Of a stretch of DNA of 64,000 nucleotides, positions 1 to 12,057 are shown in pieces. Origin of the DNA: Magicicada septendecula (taxonomy: Eukaryota > Arthropoda > Insecta > Hemiptera > Cicadidae); NCBI GenBank assembly GCA_034769895.1, contig CM068367.1, forward strand, positions 688,231,548 to 688,295,547, written 5' to 3'. Each line of letters begins with the position of its first letter. Positions within the stretch are counted from its first letter, which is position 1. A model generated the notes under the pieces. The model was not told the origin of the DNA. It saw only the letters and a program-made list of their open reading frames with translations, and ran no database searches. Both the position numbers and the translations under genes were made by a program.

Positions 1-495
1 GCACAAAACAAGTTACCAGGCTGAAGCAAATATATACGAACAGTTACAAGATATGAAACAGTTCATTTGAAGACTACAGAGAGTTTTCAGCAGTTCTCCA
101 TTACACTACGGTACTGCTACGAAATGTACTAAGAAGAAATTCTCGTTTCCTCTTTATAACTTCATGTCTCTGGTTGTCTCTTATAAATCTTCTGTTCTTA
201 ATTTGTAAGATCGTCCAAGTCTCTTCAGAGCAGTGCTTCCGGTACAAAGCCTAATTTGGCACCTCTTTCGGACAACTGAAAGATGTTCTTGTGTGGTCAT
301 AACTTTCGTAGATAATATCATTCATTTTTAGTGAAAAGCATGAACATTGAAAATATTCTGTAAAATATTTATACTGAAAGTAACAAAGAAGAACATAAGT
401 AATGACCAAATATTAAACAAGACAGATACTTAACAGAAAAAGCTTAACACTGGTTAGGTAAGAAATATTGTGCGTCCCCGGATCCATCGCCCCCC
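1..495. other. AT-rich flank, nothing recognised
   Basis: No convincing ORF, repeat or RNA was seen. The stretch ends in a run of ten C (490-499), the last four of which form the left target-site duplication of Gypsy element A. Confidence 0.6.
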
Positions 496-499
496 CCCC

Positions 500-2589
500 T
501 TTAATGTGCAATTATGTTAATTTATGCAAATTCAATTATTCAATTAGATTAAATGTGTCAAATTTATTTATTTATGTGAATATATTAATTACTCTGATAT
601 AATTAACTGTATTCATTAACCATTAGCATAATTACTGAGACTCTTTATTGTCGTTATAAAACGATATAAGAAAATTTATTACAAACAATTCAATTAACGT
701 TAGTGTCTTGTTACTAAGGTTTGTGACAATAATGAACGCATGAAATACTTAACAAATAAATACTTATTTATTAAACATTATTCAAATATACTTCTGATAC
801 ACAAATGCAAATTATGACCTGAAAATACATTCAAGAAAACATATAAGAATGCAAATTACAATATATATATCCGTTTCGTTGTTCGCTGAAAAACATAACA
901 TACAATACAATAAATATACACAAACATAGACAATCAAATATTATTCATCCTACACTAATGTGTTCATTTTGCCTCAGATGAGTAGCTTTTTATGTTTAAT
1001 ATTATCATTACAATTGATCTAATTTCTCAAAGTGTGGTTTCTTGGAAAAGAGACAGAGCAGTAGTTTTATTATAACATTAACAACATGAGGATTTTACTT
1101 GAGATAGTGAATATCCAAAACTCCATCGGTGAGAATTCCTGTTCACTGATGATTCCACGTAAGTAGAAATTCCGTAGATTAGATGTTTGTTATCACTTTT
1201 CACTCGCGGATAAGATTCACTCCCGGTCTGTGTCGTTGCCGTTGGCGTTGCCGTTAATAATGAAAGTTTATAGAGTCTTGTGTTGCATAAGTGCATTCAT
1301 TATTAGTGGTTGTGTACAAATAACTGTCTGTCGCTAAACTGCTTCGTGTGATTATATACGTTTAATTTAGTTGGATCATGATTGTGTGCAATGTTGAGCA
1401 CGAGTGTTATGAGCGTTGAGTCACTTAATGTTTCTGAGTTCGCACGACTGAGATAGTTATATCTGAATCATATTGCGTTCTGATATCGATCACTGTGTTC
1501 GTAATTGTCGCGCCAAAGTTCTAACATAGAGTCGTTCGTTCACTTATTAATGTTTAGTTTGAATGACGAAATACTTTTAAACTTTATAGTATCAAACTCA
1601 AAATCTAGCGATACTTATATCACTGCGCACTTCGCGTTACTGCGGTAAACTTCTGTAAACTTAGTGAAATATTGACATAAAGTTTTGTAAGACTGTTATT
1701 AAAATTGAAGACTGATTAACTGAGTAACTTTTGAATAACTGACTTAGTTTCTGTCGTACACGCCTATGGTCATCCTCGATAGGTCCGATATTTCCTTCCA
1801 CTATGAAGATCTATGGTTCTCAACACCCTGATTCGCTGTTCTGGTTGTCACCATGACGACAGTCCTCTCCACTTGCTTCTTTGGAAGATGCCAAACTCTG
1901 GTTGGCTATCGAACATCCCCTAAAATACACGGCGAAAGGGCTTCGCACTACTTCTTAGAATGTAGAGTAATTTCTCGCCTGTCCGTCAAACCTTTGTTCT
2001 TGTGAGTTTCCCAAGGCCTGCTGCTATTCCCTTACTAACAATACGTAGCGCCTCGTTCATTGTTTGACTTCCCTTCGTCTTTTTTCTGCCAATTAACAGC
2101 TTCTTGCTCGTCGTCATCCCAAGATGCCTCCACGGTCTCTTGTCATAAATATCAGTTGTCATCCTAACATTGTTTTCACGCTGTGCGACACCCTTGACTG
2201 TATTCATTTGGTGTACGTTGCTTGTCTTCATACTGGGTAAAACCTTTCTAAATCCTTTGTGAGTGAGTATCCTTATCTTAAGGCTCGCACGCTTCGATTT
2301 AACCCTATTTGTGCTCGCTTCAATTTCTGCGTATCCGTGCCACTGAACTCTGCTTTTGTTTGGTTTGTTGTGGTGTTGTAAATCTGAGTTGAGCTTGGTC
2401 TGTCACAGTCGATCCTATTTCCTTTTGTTGTGTTATGTCAGGCGTTCTCTCATTGTCTTGTAGCTAGCGTCGGGTTGACGTGTTGTTAAATTGTCCTTAT
2501 TTATTACTCTGGCTTGGGTTGGTGGCTTGACCTGTGCAAACGCACTTCTCGATCAGAAAATTATGAAATTAAAATTTTTGATCGCTATA
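500..2589 (-). repeat. 3' LTR of Gypsy element A
   Basis: This 2090-bp LTR matches 11687-14693 at both ends (plus-strand starts TTTAATGTGC, ends GATCGCTATA). It lacks about 120 bp present in the other LTR near 13690-13845 but keeps a segment (about 860-1654) that the other has lost. An 81-codon minus-strand ORF (1986-2231) is nearly identical in both LTRs. That is expected from LTR duplication and is not evidence of coding. Confidence 0.92.
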
Positions 2590-3511
2590 GCGTCCCTAAA
2601 TTGGATTGGATGTTGGATTCTCAGGAGACAACCTAATCCAATTTCCGCGCTCTGTCCTTGTTGTGGGTGTCTTCTTTGGGAAAGGTCACGGTCAGTTGAC
2701 CTAATTTCCTTTGTCTGGCGTATATTGATAGATATTCTCTATCTTTTGGTATTAATTGACTATAGGAATTTATTGCCATGCATCTGAGTAAGAATGAACT
2801 CATTTTTACATATGATACATGTGTAAATAGAGCATATAAGATTGTTTTATAATAATAATAAATGAGGATACCTATGTTATATACTTACAACATAATAAAT
2901 GAGATAACGATCTCCTAACATTAAATTCAATTAATCATGTATTGTGTTAATCATTCTACAATAAATAATATCTTTAACTTATTTCAAGTGTTCCAAAAAC
3001 TACAATTTATAAACACATACATAGAATCACTAGTCATCTTCAAACATCACTTACAATACACATTACTATTGTTTATATTAATTGACAAAATATATACATA
3101 ACCTATGAACAACTAAGGGTTCTTCTCATATCATTGTAATCATTGACAACTTTGTTCTATAAGGTTTCGGATGTTCAACCTCATATTTGAATAGTTGATT
3201 CTACACTACTTGTTTGTTTTATATGTCCATTCACGTGCTCACTGTAATTTCTCAGCAATTTATTGCTGCACATTCGATTAAAGTCTCGCACCATAAGTGT
3301 CTTTTATTCGCGGTACGTGCTATCGGAATGCTTCATAAATATTAGTTACTTGACATCTGATTAGTGTCATTAATTAAATACATTGTTATCTAAGAAATCA
3401 CGTGAACTTTAAATTATATATGTTATCATGTCACACATCTTATTATTTAGCTAGTTGGACTGGCTTCGCGGGACAATCACCTAATGCTTGTGCTCCCCTC
3501 CCCACAGTCAA
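2590..3511 (-). other. 3' noncoding block of element A
   Basis: This stretch between the pol stop and the 3' LTR has no ORF that matches a known protein. It is conserved with the equivalent region of element B (29337-30237): a block around GCAATTTATTGC (3256-3267) matches 29573-29586, 2758-2812 matches 30011-30065, and the 80 bp next to the LTR contain a conserved hairpin. It probably carries the polypurine tract and RNA signals. The function is inferred. Confidence 0.7.
2598..2644 (-). promoter_or_regulatory. Terminal hairpin beside the polypurine tract, element A
   Basis: Inverted arms AAATTGGATT (2598-2607) and AATCCAATTT (2635-2644) lie 9 bp from the 3' LTR. Element B has a hairpin in the same place with a compensating base-pair change, so pairing is conserved although the sequence changed. 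Confidence 0.6.
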
Positions 3512-6500
3512 CTAACTGCCGATGTCACTTTCACATCCCTGCGTAACTTGTATCTTCTCCGCCTGCTCGTAGTACTTCTTGATCTGCCGTATGTTGAATT
3601 TTCCTCGTACTTTGTTGTTGTTGTCGCAGTCAACAAGTTCGTACGTAGCATCTCCGAGGATTCGGTTAATTTTATACGGTCCTGCATAAAGTTCAAAAAA
3701 TTTATCAATTTTCTTCATTGCAGCGTCCGATTGATAATAGGTCCTTATCAGTACTTTATCGCCGATTGCGAATTTCGTGATCTTTTTATTTTCATTGCTG
3801 CGTTTTGCATGCTTCTCTCTTTTTTCTTTAATCTTCACGAATATGTTGCTGTTCGAGCTTCCTTTAACGTCGATAACTTCCTTATCTAACCATTTTTCCC
3901 ATGCACGAGTCGGTCTCTTGCCTAAGTGCGCTTCATGAGGGGTTATTTCAATCGTCTCATGGTACACTTCATTTATGCATGTTTCAATCGTTCTTATGTA
4001 CCGTGACCACTTGCTGCGTTGGTCATGTACGAAAATTCGAAATAGGTTTCCAAGCTGACGGTTGATCCTTTCGGCTAGGTTGGCACAAGGATTCCGTATT
4101 GCTGTATACTTTTTGTAATTGTCTACCATTACAAGTAGATACTTGACACCTCCTGCTCCCGTTGGTAGGGGTCCATAATAATCTTCACTCACGAGATCTC
4201 CTCTCGCTGAAGGTATCACAGCTCTGGTTCCTCCAAACAGCATCTTGTTGTTAGTGTCCTTGCACTTCTGACATGTGTCACATGTTTGAACGTACGCTTT
4301 CACTTTCTTCAGCATCCGATCAAATGTAAAGTGTTCTTGTAACATCTTTATACACCTTTTCGGCCCTAGATGTCCATACATCCGATGTATTTCCGCAATT
4401 AAATTATTAGACACGTTATTGGGTATGTACAGCTTCCATTCATCTCGCTGTCGTCTATATAATTTATTGCTAACAAACTTATAAAATTTACTTAGTTTAT
4501 GGTCTAAATTCTTGTCCTTGATCTTATCAATAATTATCTTAAGTTTATCGTCATCAAGCTGGTGTCTTCCAATGTCTTTAATGATCTTACCTACATTATG
4601 GTTCATCTTAATGACTAAGTGGTTAATTAAATATTCATGTGTGTCGTCGTTGACCTCATCTGGTTTCGCGTCGGCTGGGTATCTGCTTAAAATATCTGCA
4701 ACTACATTATCCTTGCCTTTACAATGGATAATGTCAAATTTGTATTCTTGCACGGCGAGAATCCATCGTGTAATTCGTGAGTTATTTAAGTGACATTTAT
4801 GCATAAACGTTAATGCCTTGTTGTCGGTAATTATTGTCAGTGGTTGGCCAAGGATATACATACGGAATTTCTCTAAACATCAAACGATACTCAAGAGTTC
4901 TTTCTCCGTCGTATAATAGTTCCGTTCCGCACCTTTAAACGTCTTGCTAGTAAAAGCAATCACACCAATCTTCCCTTCTTCGTCTAGTTGATAAAGTTGG
5001 CCACCATACGCAAAATTGCTAGCGTCACACTGAATGTAATATCTTTGGTTCGGCCGTGGAAATCTTAAAATTACAGTATCTACAAACAAATTCTTGACCT
5101 TCTGAAAGCAATCACTTAGTTCTTTTGTCCAAGAAAACTTGCGTCCTTTCTTTAATAATTCATGCAACGGTTGCGTCGCCTCCGCGTACTTACTTGTAAA
5201 TCGATTATAAAAGTTGGTAAGGCCTAAGAAACCTTTTAATTGCTTCTGGTTCTTGGATGTAGGGAAATTCATAATAGCTTTTATCTTGTCGTCGGTTGCT
5301 TAGATTCCTCGTGTCGTTAGTCGGTATCCAAGGTACGAGATCTCTTGTCTAAAGAATTGTGACTTGGCGAGGTTGACGGTTATGTTCGCTTTATTGAGGT
5401 TGTTCAATAACGCTTCTAAGTGTTCCAAGTGTGTTTGGATGTTGTTGGAATAACATAAACAATCATCCACGTAGATTATTGTGTTTTTCTTAATTTCTTC
5501 TTCTAGGGCTACATCCAATCCTCGCGTCAGCGCCGCAGAACTGGTGCTGAGTCCGAATGGTGTCACTGTGAATCGGTAGCACCTTCCCTCATACATGAAC
5601 GCCGTGAAGTCCCTGCATTCTAGTTTCAATGGAACTTGCCAAAAACTGCTGGATAAATCGACTGTTGAAGATACCGCATCTCACTACATCTCGCTAATAT
5701 CTCGTTTATCGGGGAAACGCCTTCGTAGTCTGGTATTGTCACACTATTTACTTTCCTTGCGTCAAGGCACAGGCGAACCCTTCCATCCCTCTTGATCACC
5801 GTGACGATTGGGTTGATGTACGGACTGGTGCAGCGTTCAATCACTCCATATCGCAGCATCCGGTTGATCTCATCATTCACCTTGTCCATGTAGGCAAGTG
5901 GCACAGGCCAACCCTTTTGAAAGTAAGGCGTCCTGTCTGTAACTTGAAATTCGTGTGCGTACCCTTCTATTCTCCCCGGACATTCCCTGAAGACATTCCT
6001 ATTCTTTATTAAAATCTCCTTCAGACGTTCCAATATACTTTCATCCTCACAATCTATACTTCCTATCTTCTCATCGATGCATCGCAGTATCTCCTCTTCC
6101 TCTTCACTATTTAGTAATTCAATGTTCATGATTGGTACAGCGTACTCCTCTTCATCAGCTTTATTTTTTAACTCGATTATCTTATTTCCAATGTCGATAC
6201 GACATCCCATTTCTTGTAAAAAAACTAATTCCTAATATACATGGTTTAATAATCTCTGGTATTATTAAGAAGACACACTCGTTTCGAACACCATCAATTT
6301 CAATGTCACACAATATTTGCTTTCTAATTAACTTAGACTTATTCCCTACAGCACTTATAATAAGAGTATTTGTCATCGGTAGTATTTCATAAGGTTCAAA
6401 ACTTTTCTTATGATTGTTGAACCACGCTTCAGGTAAGCCATTAATCACACTTCCTGTATCAATCAAAGCTGGTACGGTAACACCATTATTAAACTAATGA

Positions 6501-6640
6501 TGATTTCTGGACTTTTCAATATTTGTTTGGCGATAGTTTCATCGTCTTCTTGTAATAAATCACTCCTTATATCCGGTAGTAAAATGTTTACATTGTCGGG
6601 TGAGACTGGGTCACTTAAAATATCTATCTCATTTACTGAG
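3512..6640 (-). pseudogene. pol: Gypsy pol pseudogene (protease, RT, RNase H, integrase), element A
   Basis: Pol reads leftwards: aspartic protease with a D-T-G motif near 6460, reverse transcriptase with YVDD near 5475, RNase H (CDASNFAYGG near 5025), integrase zinc finger (H-H-C-C, about 4395-4255), integrase core, and a C-terminal GPY motif region near 3700. Against element B it has two frameshifts (near 6200 and 5627), in-frame stops at 5300-5302 and 4880-4882, and an in-frame deletion of about 57 residues near 4110 that removes the second catalytic aspartate. Unlike element B it keeps the GPY/F-type C-terminus in frame up to the stop at 3512. It belongs to Ty3/Gypsy; the clade is uncertain. 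Confidence 0.92.
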
Positions 6641-7407
6641 TCGAGGTGTTTTTTTTGTTGTTGTTGTTATTATTCTCGCTGGCGCTCGTCCTTGGGGTAG
6701 TGTCATTAACCGCTCCGCTTGTACTCGCACCCCCGTTAGTAAATTACATAGTATTTACGGTGTTGGCGTATTACTTATTTTCAAAACGACCCTTTTGCTG
6801 TCGGTCCGGCCAAACCCGTTTCTGGTCGGTTTCACTTTTATTGTAAAAGCCTTCTCTCCCTCGGCTATTCACTTTCTCTTCGTTAGTAGGTCGGTAATGT
6901 AACCTACGGTTGCTTTCGTTACACGGCTGGATGTTCGTATATTCAGTAATTAACGCCTCGAAATTTGGTATTATCGTAATTCCGCGTGTAATTACGGCAA
7001 GCTGTAAATCCCTTCCAAAGTGGCGAGAAATCTTTTTAATCAGCTGACGGTCAGTTAACGTGGGTGTTAACTGCCTGCTCTCCAATAAAATTCTTTCGAC
7101 GTACTGTATGGCTGTGATCGGTCCATTCCACTCGTACCTTCCGTACTCGAGGTTATCACGGATATTATCTTGACGCTCCTGTCCCCAGTACTTCAAGGTA
7201 AATGCCTCCTTGAATTCCTCGAACGTGGATATCTGGTTTCGTATCACGCGCCACCATATTCCAGTATCCATCTCCAAATGCTTCCCTATCCAGTTGTTAG
7301 TGTAGTACAATTCTTGGATCTCCGATAATTCCTTGAGGAATTCCATTGGGAATCTATCGGTCCCGTTGTACTTGAGTTCGACATATACCTGTCCGTTGAC
7401 CCTGTTA

Positions 7408-7422
7408 AGCCTCGTTTCCATT
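7408..7422 (+). repeat. Left TIR of Harbinger element
   Basis: AGCCTCGTTTCCATT, the exact inverse of 10702-10716. Just inside (7455-7470) is a perfect 16-bp palindrome, CATGTGCCGGCACATG. Further GGCACA-type motifs lie at 7513-7560, so these are possible transposase or MADF binding sites. Confidence 0.92.
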
Positions 7423-7745
7423 ACTACAAATTTGTTCCGCAACATGTTGCGCGTCATGTGCCGGCACATGTGCCCGAAATTTGTTGAAATGGAAACAGTA
7501 TGCATCATGTTGCGGCACAAGTGCCGGGGACAAAAATGTGCCAAGCGACTGCGGCGCACAACACACGCCGCAACTTGTGCCACAGACAATGGAAACAGAC
7601 TGCAACATGTCCCAAGGGCACGCGCACGCGCAGTACAGCCTATACTCGCTGTCGTCCAGACCATGCGAGTATAACCTCAAACGTGCTCTCTTGTTTGTGG
7701 TTGTGGTATTTTCAGTGTTGTGTCAGTGCTAGTGTTTGTTTTGTG

Positions 7746-9858
7746 ATGGAGTGGTCTAAATGTAAAGTGGCGAAACTTATTGAACTATATGAACAGGAGA
7801 CAGTGCTGTGGAATATAAAAAATTCAAGCCATAAGAACTGTAACAATAGAAACGATGCCCTGCAACGGATTTCTGATGTTATGGAATGCACTCTTGAAGA
7901 AGTTGAGAAGAAACTTCACTCACTGAAGTCTCAATACTTGAGAGAAAAAACTAAAATAGAAAAGAGCAAGAAAAGTGGTGCTGGTGCTAAGGATATTTAC
8001 GTGCCTAAATGGCAGTATTTCAGTTTATTGAGTTTTCTGTCAACAACCACTGAACGAGTTGCACACACAAGCTCACTAAACCTGGTGAGTAAATAATAAC
8101 AATTTCGAAATGTTTCATAAGATGTTATTTATATATAGATACATAAATATAATAAGGGGTCATACGTTAAACCATAGTAAAAATCGTAGAAATTATTTTT
8201 TGGACTCATTTTTAAGGGTTAAATTAAAGGTTAATTAAAGTATGGCCCTGACATGTAATTGTAACTAAGCATATCGATGTTGCCATGACAGTGACTGACT
8301 GTGAAAAAACTGAGCCAATTCTTGACGGACGAATGTGCCAGGATTTTCTCCTCTTTGCTTACACCATCGAAGTCCAGAAAGCTCCATTCCTTCATTTCTC
8401 CAAGTTCCGTTGATAACATTTCCGTTGTCATCCTCTGAATCAAATACGTGAGCAGAAGAGTAGGTCTCTGCAGAAGAATTCTTTCTTAAAAAGTTATGCA
8501 AATAAGCACAGCTCAACGTAACCCATCTTGCTGTTTCGGGTTGCAGTAACATAGGTTTTCGGAGAACTCTAAATACACTGCTCATTATTCCGAAAACGTT
8601 TTCAATTACCCTCCTAGCTCTTGAATGTCTATAATTAAAAGCTCTTTCAATTGAACCTTTACTATGTCTTCCCACAAATGGTTTCATAATACGCTCTGAC
8701 ATAGCAAATGCATCATCAGCAACTATTACAAAGGGCATGTCCACATCTCTTCCTGGTAAAGACCGTTTAGGTGGTATTTACCGCGTGTTTTGCTCAACAG
8801 CAGCGTACAAGTCTGTGCCCAAAAATACACCTGCATCACACTCACGTCCTTGCACACCTACGTCCACGTACAAAAAATTGTACTCTGCGTCACACAAAGC
8901 CATGAGCACAATACTAAAAGTTCCTTTATAATTGTAGTATAAACTATCACTGTTTGCTGGAGCTTGGAGAACAATGTGCTTTCCATCAAGTGCACCGATG
9001 CAATTCGGATAGTTCCATCTAGAATGAAATCCTTTGGCAACATCATCCCATTCTGTTTCATTGTTTGGTACCTAAAAATAATTTACAGTTGTTAAATTAT
9101 TATATAAGTAATAAACTATTTACATTTTTTTTAATTCCAATTTTTCACCATACAATAAAACATTGTTATTGCTAAAAAAACATAAAGAAATATAAGCCAC
9201 TATGAGTATATGTACTCATAGTGGGTTATATTTTTTTATAATAATAGTTTTGAATTGCTAATTCATATTTTTTCCTCTCCTTTATTAGACTCTGCACGAC
9301 TCGTCCCAAACTGGCCTTGACGAGAACGACCCTGATGACCCACCCTCAGAAGATATAAGTGATAAGAGGGAGGCTGAAAAATCCATAGATATTGCAGTAT
9401 CACAACCTGCTGCTGTACCAGATCCATCCACAAACTCTGCACAAAAATCAGCACCTGTTCACAAGAAATGTCAGAACAAACGTCCTCCACAGGACTCAAA
9501 ATGCTCTGCGCTTGAAAAAAAGTTCAACCATGCATACGATGTGTTCACATCAAATTTGAATAAAAGTAGGGATGAGGATATATGTTTTGGAGAGTACGTA
9601 GGTGAGTCATTAAAAAAAATTCAAGATAGGAAAACTAAGGCTTGGGTTCGCCACAGCATTTCAAACATACTTTATCAAGCTGAATGTGGAGGAGCAGGAG
9701 GTCCATTTCCTCCACTATTTAATCCTGGATTTATAAATTACTCTGGTTCGCAACAAACAGTTCAATATCCTGCTCCTCATTCCAGCAACTCGTCAACTAG
9801 TAACTCTCAACAAATTAGTGCACAGAGTTCAAACCCTTCCCCCCCAAACAAGCACTAG
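7746..9858 (+). CDS. MADF-domain protein of the Harbinger element (two exons)
   Basis: Exon 1 is 7746-8084 and exon 2 is 9289-9858, joined by a GT-AG intron (donor CTG/GTGAGT; acceptor TTTATTAG/AC). Exon 1 is exactly 113 codons, so the frame continues, giving about 302 residues. Residues 1-100 look like a MADF (Myb/SANT-like) DNA-binding domain, with LIELYEQETVLWNIKN, a helix with LQRISDVMECTLEEVEKKL and aromatic WQYFSLLSFL. The middle is acidic and Ser/Pro-rich; the end has a conserved FGEYVGESLKKI/ILYQAE stretch, then a Ser/Asn/Gln tail. In Harbinger elements such a protein helps import the transposase into the nucleus and bind the ends. ATG 7746 was preferred to upstream ATGs because the domain starts there. 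The ORF looks intact; the splice sites are predictions. Confidence 0.85.
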
Positions 9859-10467
9859 CGAGCCTCAATATTCCCCCGTGCAAGTGCAAATAAATGAAGA
9901 AGATGATTATCAACTGATGAATTTGTTTACTCAGAATTAACGTTCAAGCTTACCTAATTTTAGTTACTATCTGAAACTGTATGTGTTGAAGAAAAATTAC
10001 CACTTTATAAAATGTAAACAATTATGAATAAACCATTTTATAAACAAAACTTTCCTGTTAACAGTTCTTACCTTAATGCAATCCCTCAAAGCTGCAACAA
10101 TGGCCTTCCACACTTCAGGTATGAATCTTGAAATGGCGGATTTGGAGATTCTATGTAGATACATTAAAGAACTGTAGCTGCTATCACCTGTCGCTAAGAA
10201 ACGAAGGGTTGTCGCTAACATTTCACCAGGAGAAATTGGTTCTCGACATTTCCTGCGTTTTGTAATCTCCGGCCCAATAAGGTTTAGTAAAAATTTAAAA
10301 TCACTTGCTGTCATTCTAACAAAATTCTCGTACCCACTTTGGAGACGTAAGTCTCTCATCAACGAGTTATAGGCTCCTTCCGAATATCTTTTCGCTAGAA
10401 AACTTCTAATCCACCATCTCGGTCGTTTTCGCCTTTTTTTTAGAAGTTCATAGTATCCGCCTGCCAT
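8265..10467 (-). pseudogene. Harbinger DDE transposase, one in-frame stop
   Basis: Predicted exon 1 runs 10467-10072 (132 codons, phase 0) and exon 2 runs 9071-8265, with donor AAG/GTAAGA and acceptor TTTTTAG/GTA. The joined product would be about 400 residues, normal for the family. Exon 1 has a basic start (KKRRKRPRWWIRSFL) and a helix-turn-helix-like part (ISKSAISRFIPEVWKAI). Exon 2 has the catalytic set: D in CIGALDGKHI, D in FLYVDVGVQGRECDAG, and E in RARRVIENVFGIM. A TAA at 8780-8778 interrupts the frame between the second D and the conserved VIVADDAFAM block, although both sides stay in the same frame. It is thus a recent single nonsense change or a sequencing error. The protein cuts and joins the TIRs. 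Confidence 0.88.
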
Positions 10468-10701
10468 TACCACAAAAGCTGAAAGTAGATGAGTTGTCCA
10501 TATCGCTCAAATATTTGAACCGACAAATCACTCAAGAAACACTGGATAGCACTGTATCTGATTCACTGCACAAACTGTAGTCTTGCACTCCAGACCTCTA
10601 TACAAATGTTGCAGATGCCGCAGGAAATTGGAAACAGTAGAAACAATGACGCGCAACATGTGTCCGGCATGTCCCGGCGTCATGTGCCTGGAACTTGTCA
10701 G

Positions 10702-10716
10702 AATGGAAACGAGGCT
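10702..10716 (-). repeat. Right TIR of Harbinger element
   Basis: Exact inverse of 7408-7422. The adjoining sequence (about 10655-10690) repeats the CATGT, CCGGC and CATGTGCC motifs seen inside the left end. Confidence 0.92.
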
Positions 10717-11664
10717 TTAATCGGTCCAATTTCACCTTCGATTAGCTGTCGTTGTAATCGCTCTATCTGACACTTCAGTTCGTTTATACGAGTCGTCTTT
10801 TCCCTGGCGTTTTCATCCAGTTTCAGCTCCGTCGTTTTTTGTCTTCCGTCTACTTCGTCAATCTTCTGTTGTATTGTGTTGTCCGCGTTTCCCTGTTCTT
10901 GTTGTAACTGTCTTACTGTCTGATATAGCTCGACCTTCAACTCCTCCTGTTTCTTGTGGTTGTCCTTGATGTGCGTCTCTAATTTGCTATTGATCTTTTT
11001 AATATTCGTTTGTGTGTTCTGGGCTATGTTTTTCAATTCTTGGCGGTCTACTTCTATGGTTTCTCGTATTTCTTCGAACTTCTTATTAGTGTCGTCTTTC
11101 AATTCCTTTATGGTTTCGTCCTGCTGCTTCTGAACTTCGTTTATTTTCTGGTCACAAGCACTCTTACATTCACGCATTTCTGCGCGCATTTGCATGATCT
11201 GCTCGGCCATCTGTTGCGTAACTTCTTCCTTATGTTTGTCTAGCTTTTCGCTGAGTACTTTGTTGTTTTCATTCTGTTCTCTTCTGTTTTCATTCTTTTC
11301 TCTTCTGTTTTCATTCTGTTCTCTTCTGACTTCCTCCAATTTTTCATTCTGCTTATCGAATTTCTCATTCATGAAGTCCATTAATGCACGTAATGTCACC
11401 TCTTCTTGTGGTTGGGACTCCTGTCCCCGCGCTCTGACGTTTGACGTCTCCTCAGTCATTTGTGACTCAATCGGCGAGTCTTCACCTTCGTTATCGGGCA
11501 CACCTTGTTGGTAGTTGACCTCGAAGTTCATGCTATCGGAACTGCTAGTCATTTTTGCCGCCTTACTTCGCGTTAGCATCCAGTCAAACTAGCCTTCCAC
11601 TTATAAATCTTATTCTAATAACTAACATGTAAATCTACTTACTCTACCTACTGCCTGCTCTTTT

Positions 11665-11682
11665 GCCCCAAGTTGGGCGCCA
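11665..11682 (-). other. Primer binding site of element A
   Basis: On the minus strand TGGCGCCCAACTTGGGGC lies 4 bp inside the 5' LTR. It resembles the 3' end complement of animal tRNA-Lys as used by several insect Gypsy elements. The tRNA assignment is from memory. Confidence 0.75.
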
Positions 11683-12057
11683 TTTATTTAATGTGCGATT
11701 ATGCTAATTTATGCAAATTCAATTATTCAATTAGATTAAATGTGTCAAATTGATTTATTTATGTGAATACATTAATTACTCTGATATAATTAACTGTATT
11801 CATTAACGATTAGCATAATTACTGAGACTCTTTATTGTCGTTATAAAACGATATAAGAAAATTTATTCCAAACAATTCAATTGACGTTAGTGTCTTGTTA
11901 CTAAGGTTTGTGACAATAATGAACGCATGAAATACTTAACAAATAAATACTTATTTATTAAACATTATTCAAATAAACTTCTGATACACAAATGTAAATT
12001 ATGACCTCAAAAGACATTCAAGAAAACATAAGAATGCAAATTACAATATATATATAT

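Larger units (their letters stand above)
7408..10716 (+). mobile_element. PIF/Harbinger DNA transposon inserted in gag of element A
   Basis: This 3309-bp element has perfect 15-bp terminal inverted repeats AGCCTCGTTTCCATT (7408-7422 and 10702-10716). It is flanked by the 3-bp duplication TTA (7405-7407 and 10717-10719), the target typical of Harbinger. It carries the two expected genes: a MADF DNA-binding protein on the plus strand and a DDE transposase on the minus strand. The gag reading frame resumes immediately outside both ends, which proves the insertion. One in-frame stop in the transposase suggests this copy is no longer autonomous. Confidence 0.95.
6640..11579 (-). pseudogene. gag: Gypsy gag pseudogene split by a Harbinger transposon
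   Basis: Gag begins at ATG 11579 with the same N-terminus (MLTRSKAAKMT) as element B. A long Glu/Lys/Gln-rich predicted coiled coil runs to about 10725. A 3309-bp DNA transposon then interrupts it. The capsid-like part resumes at 7407 and continues to stops at about 6771 and 6748; its conserved stretches include YNGTDRFPMEFLKELSEIQ and WGQERQDNIRDNLEYGRY. The last part is Arg/Asn-rich with no CCHC zinc knuckle. Near the 3' end (about 6652-6659) an A8 run corresponds to the A10 run at the gag-pol junction of element B. Confidence 0.9.

Noticed and set aside
1986-2231. 81-codon ORF repeated at 14082-14327, which could be a conserved LTR gene
   Set aside because: The two copies are the two LTRs of one element, so identity follows from how LTRs are made. 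No homologue is visible in element B or in the solo LTR.
2590-3480. Possible env gene in element A
   Set aside because: No signal peptide, transmembrane segment or long ORF; the block is conserved with element B as noncoding sequence.
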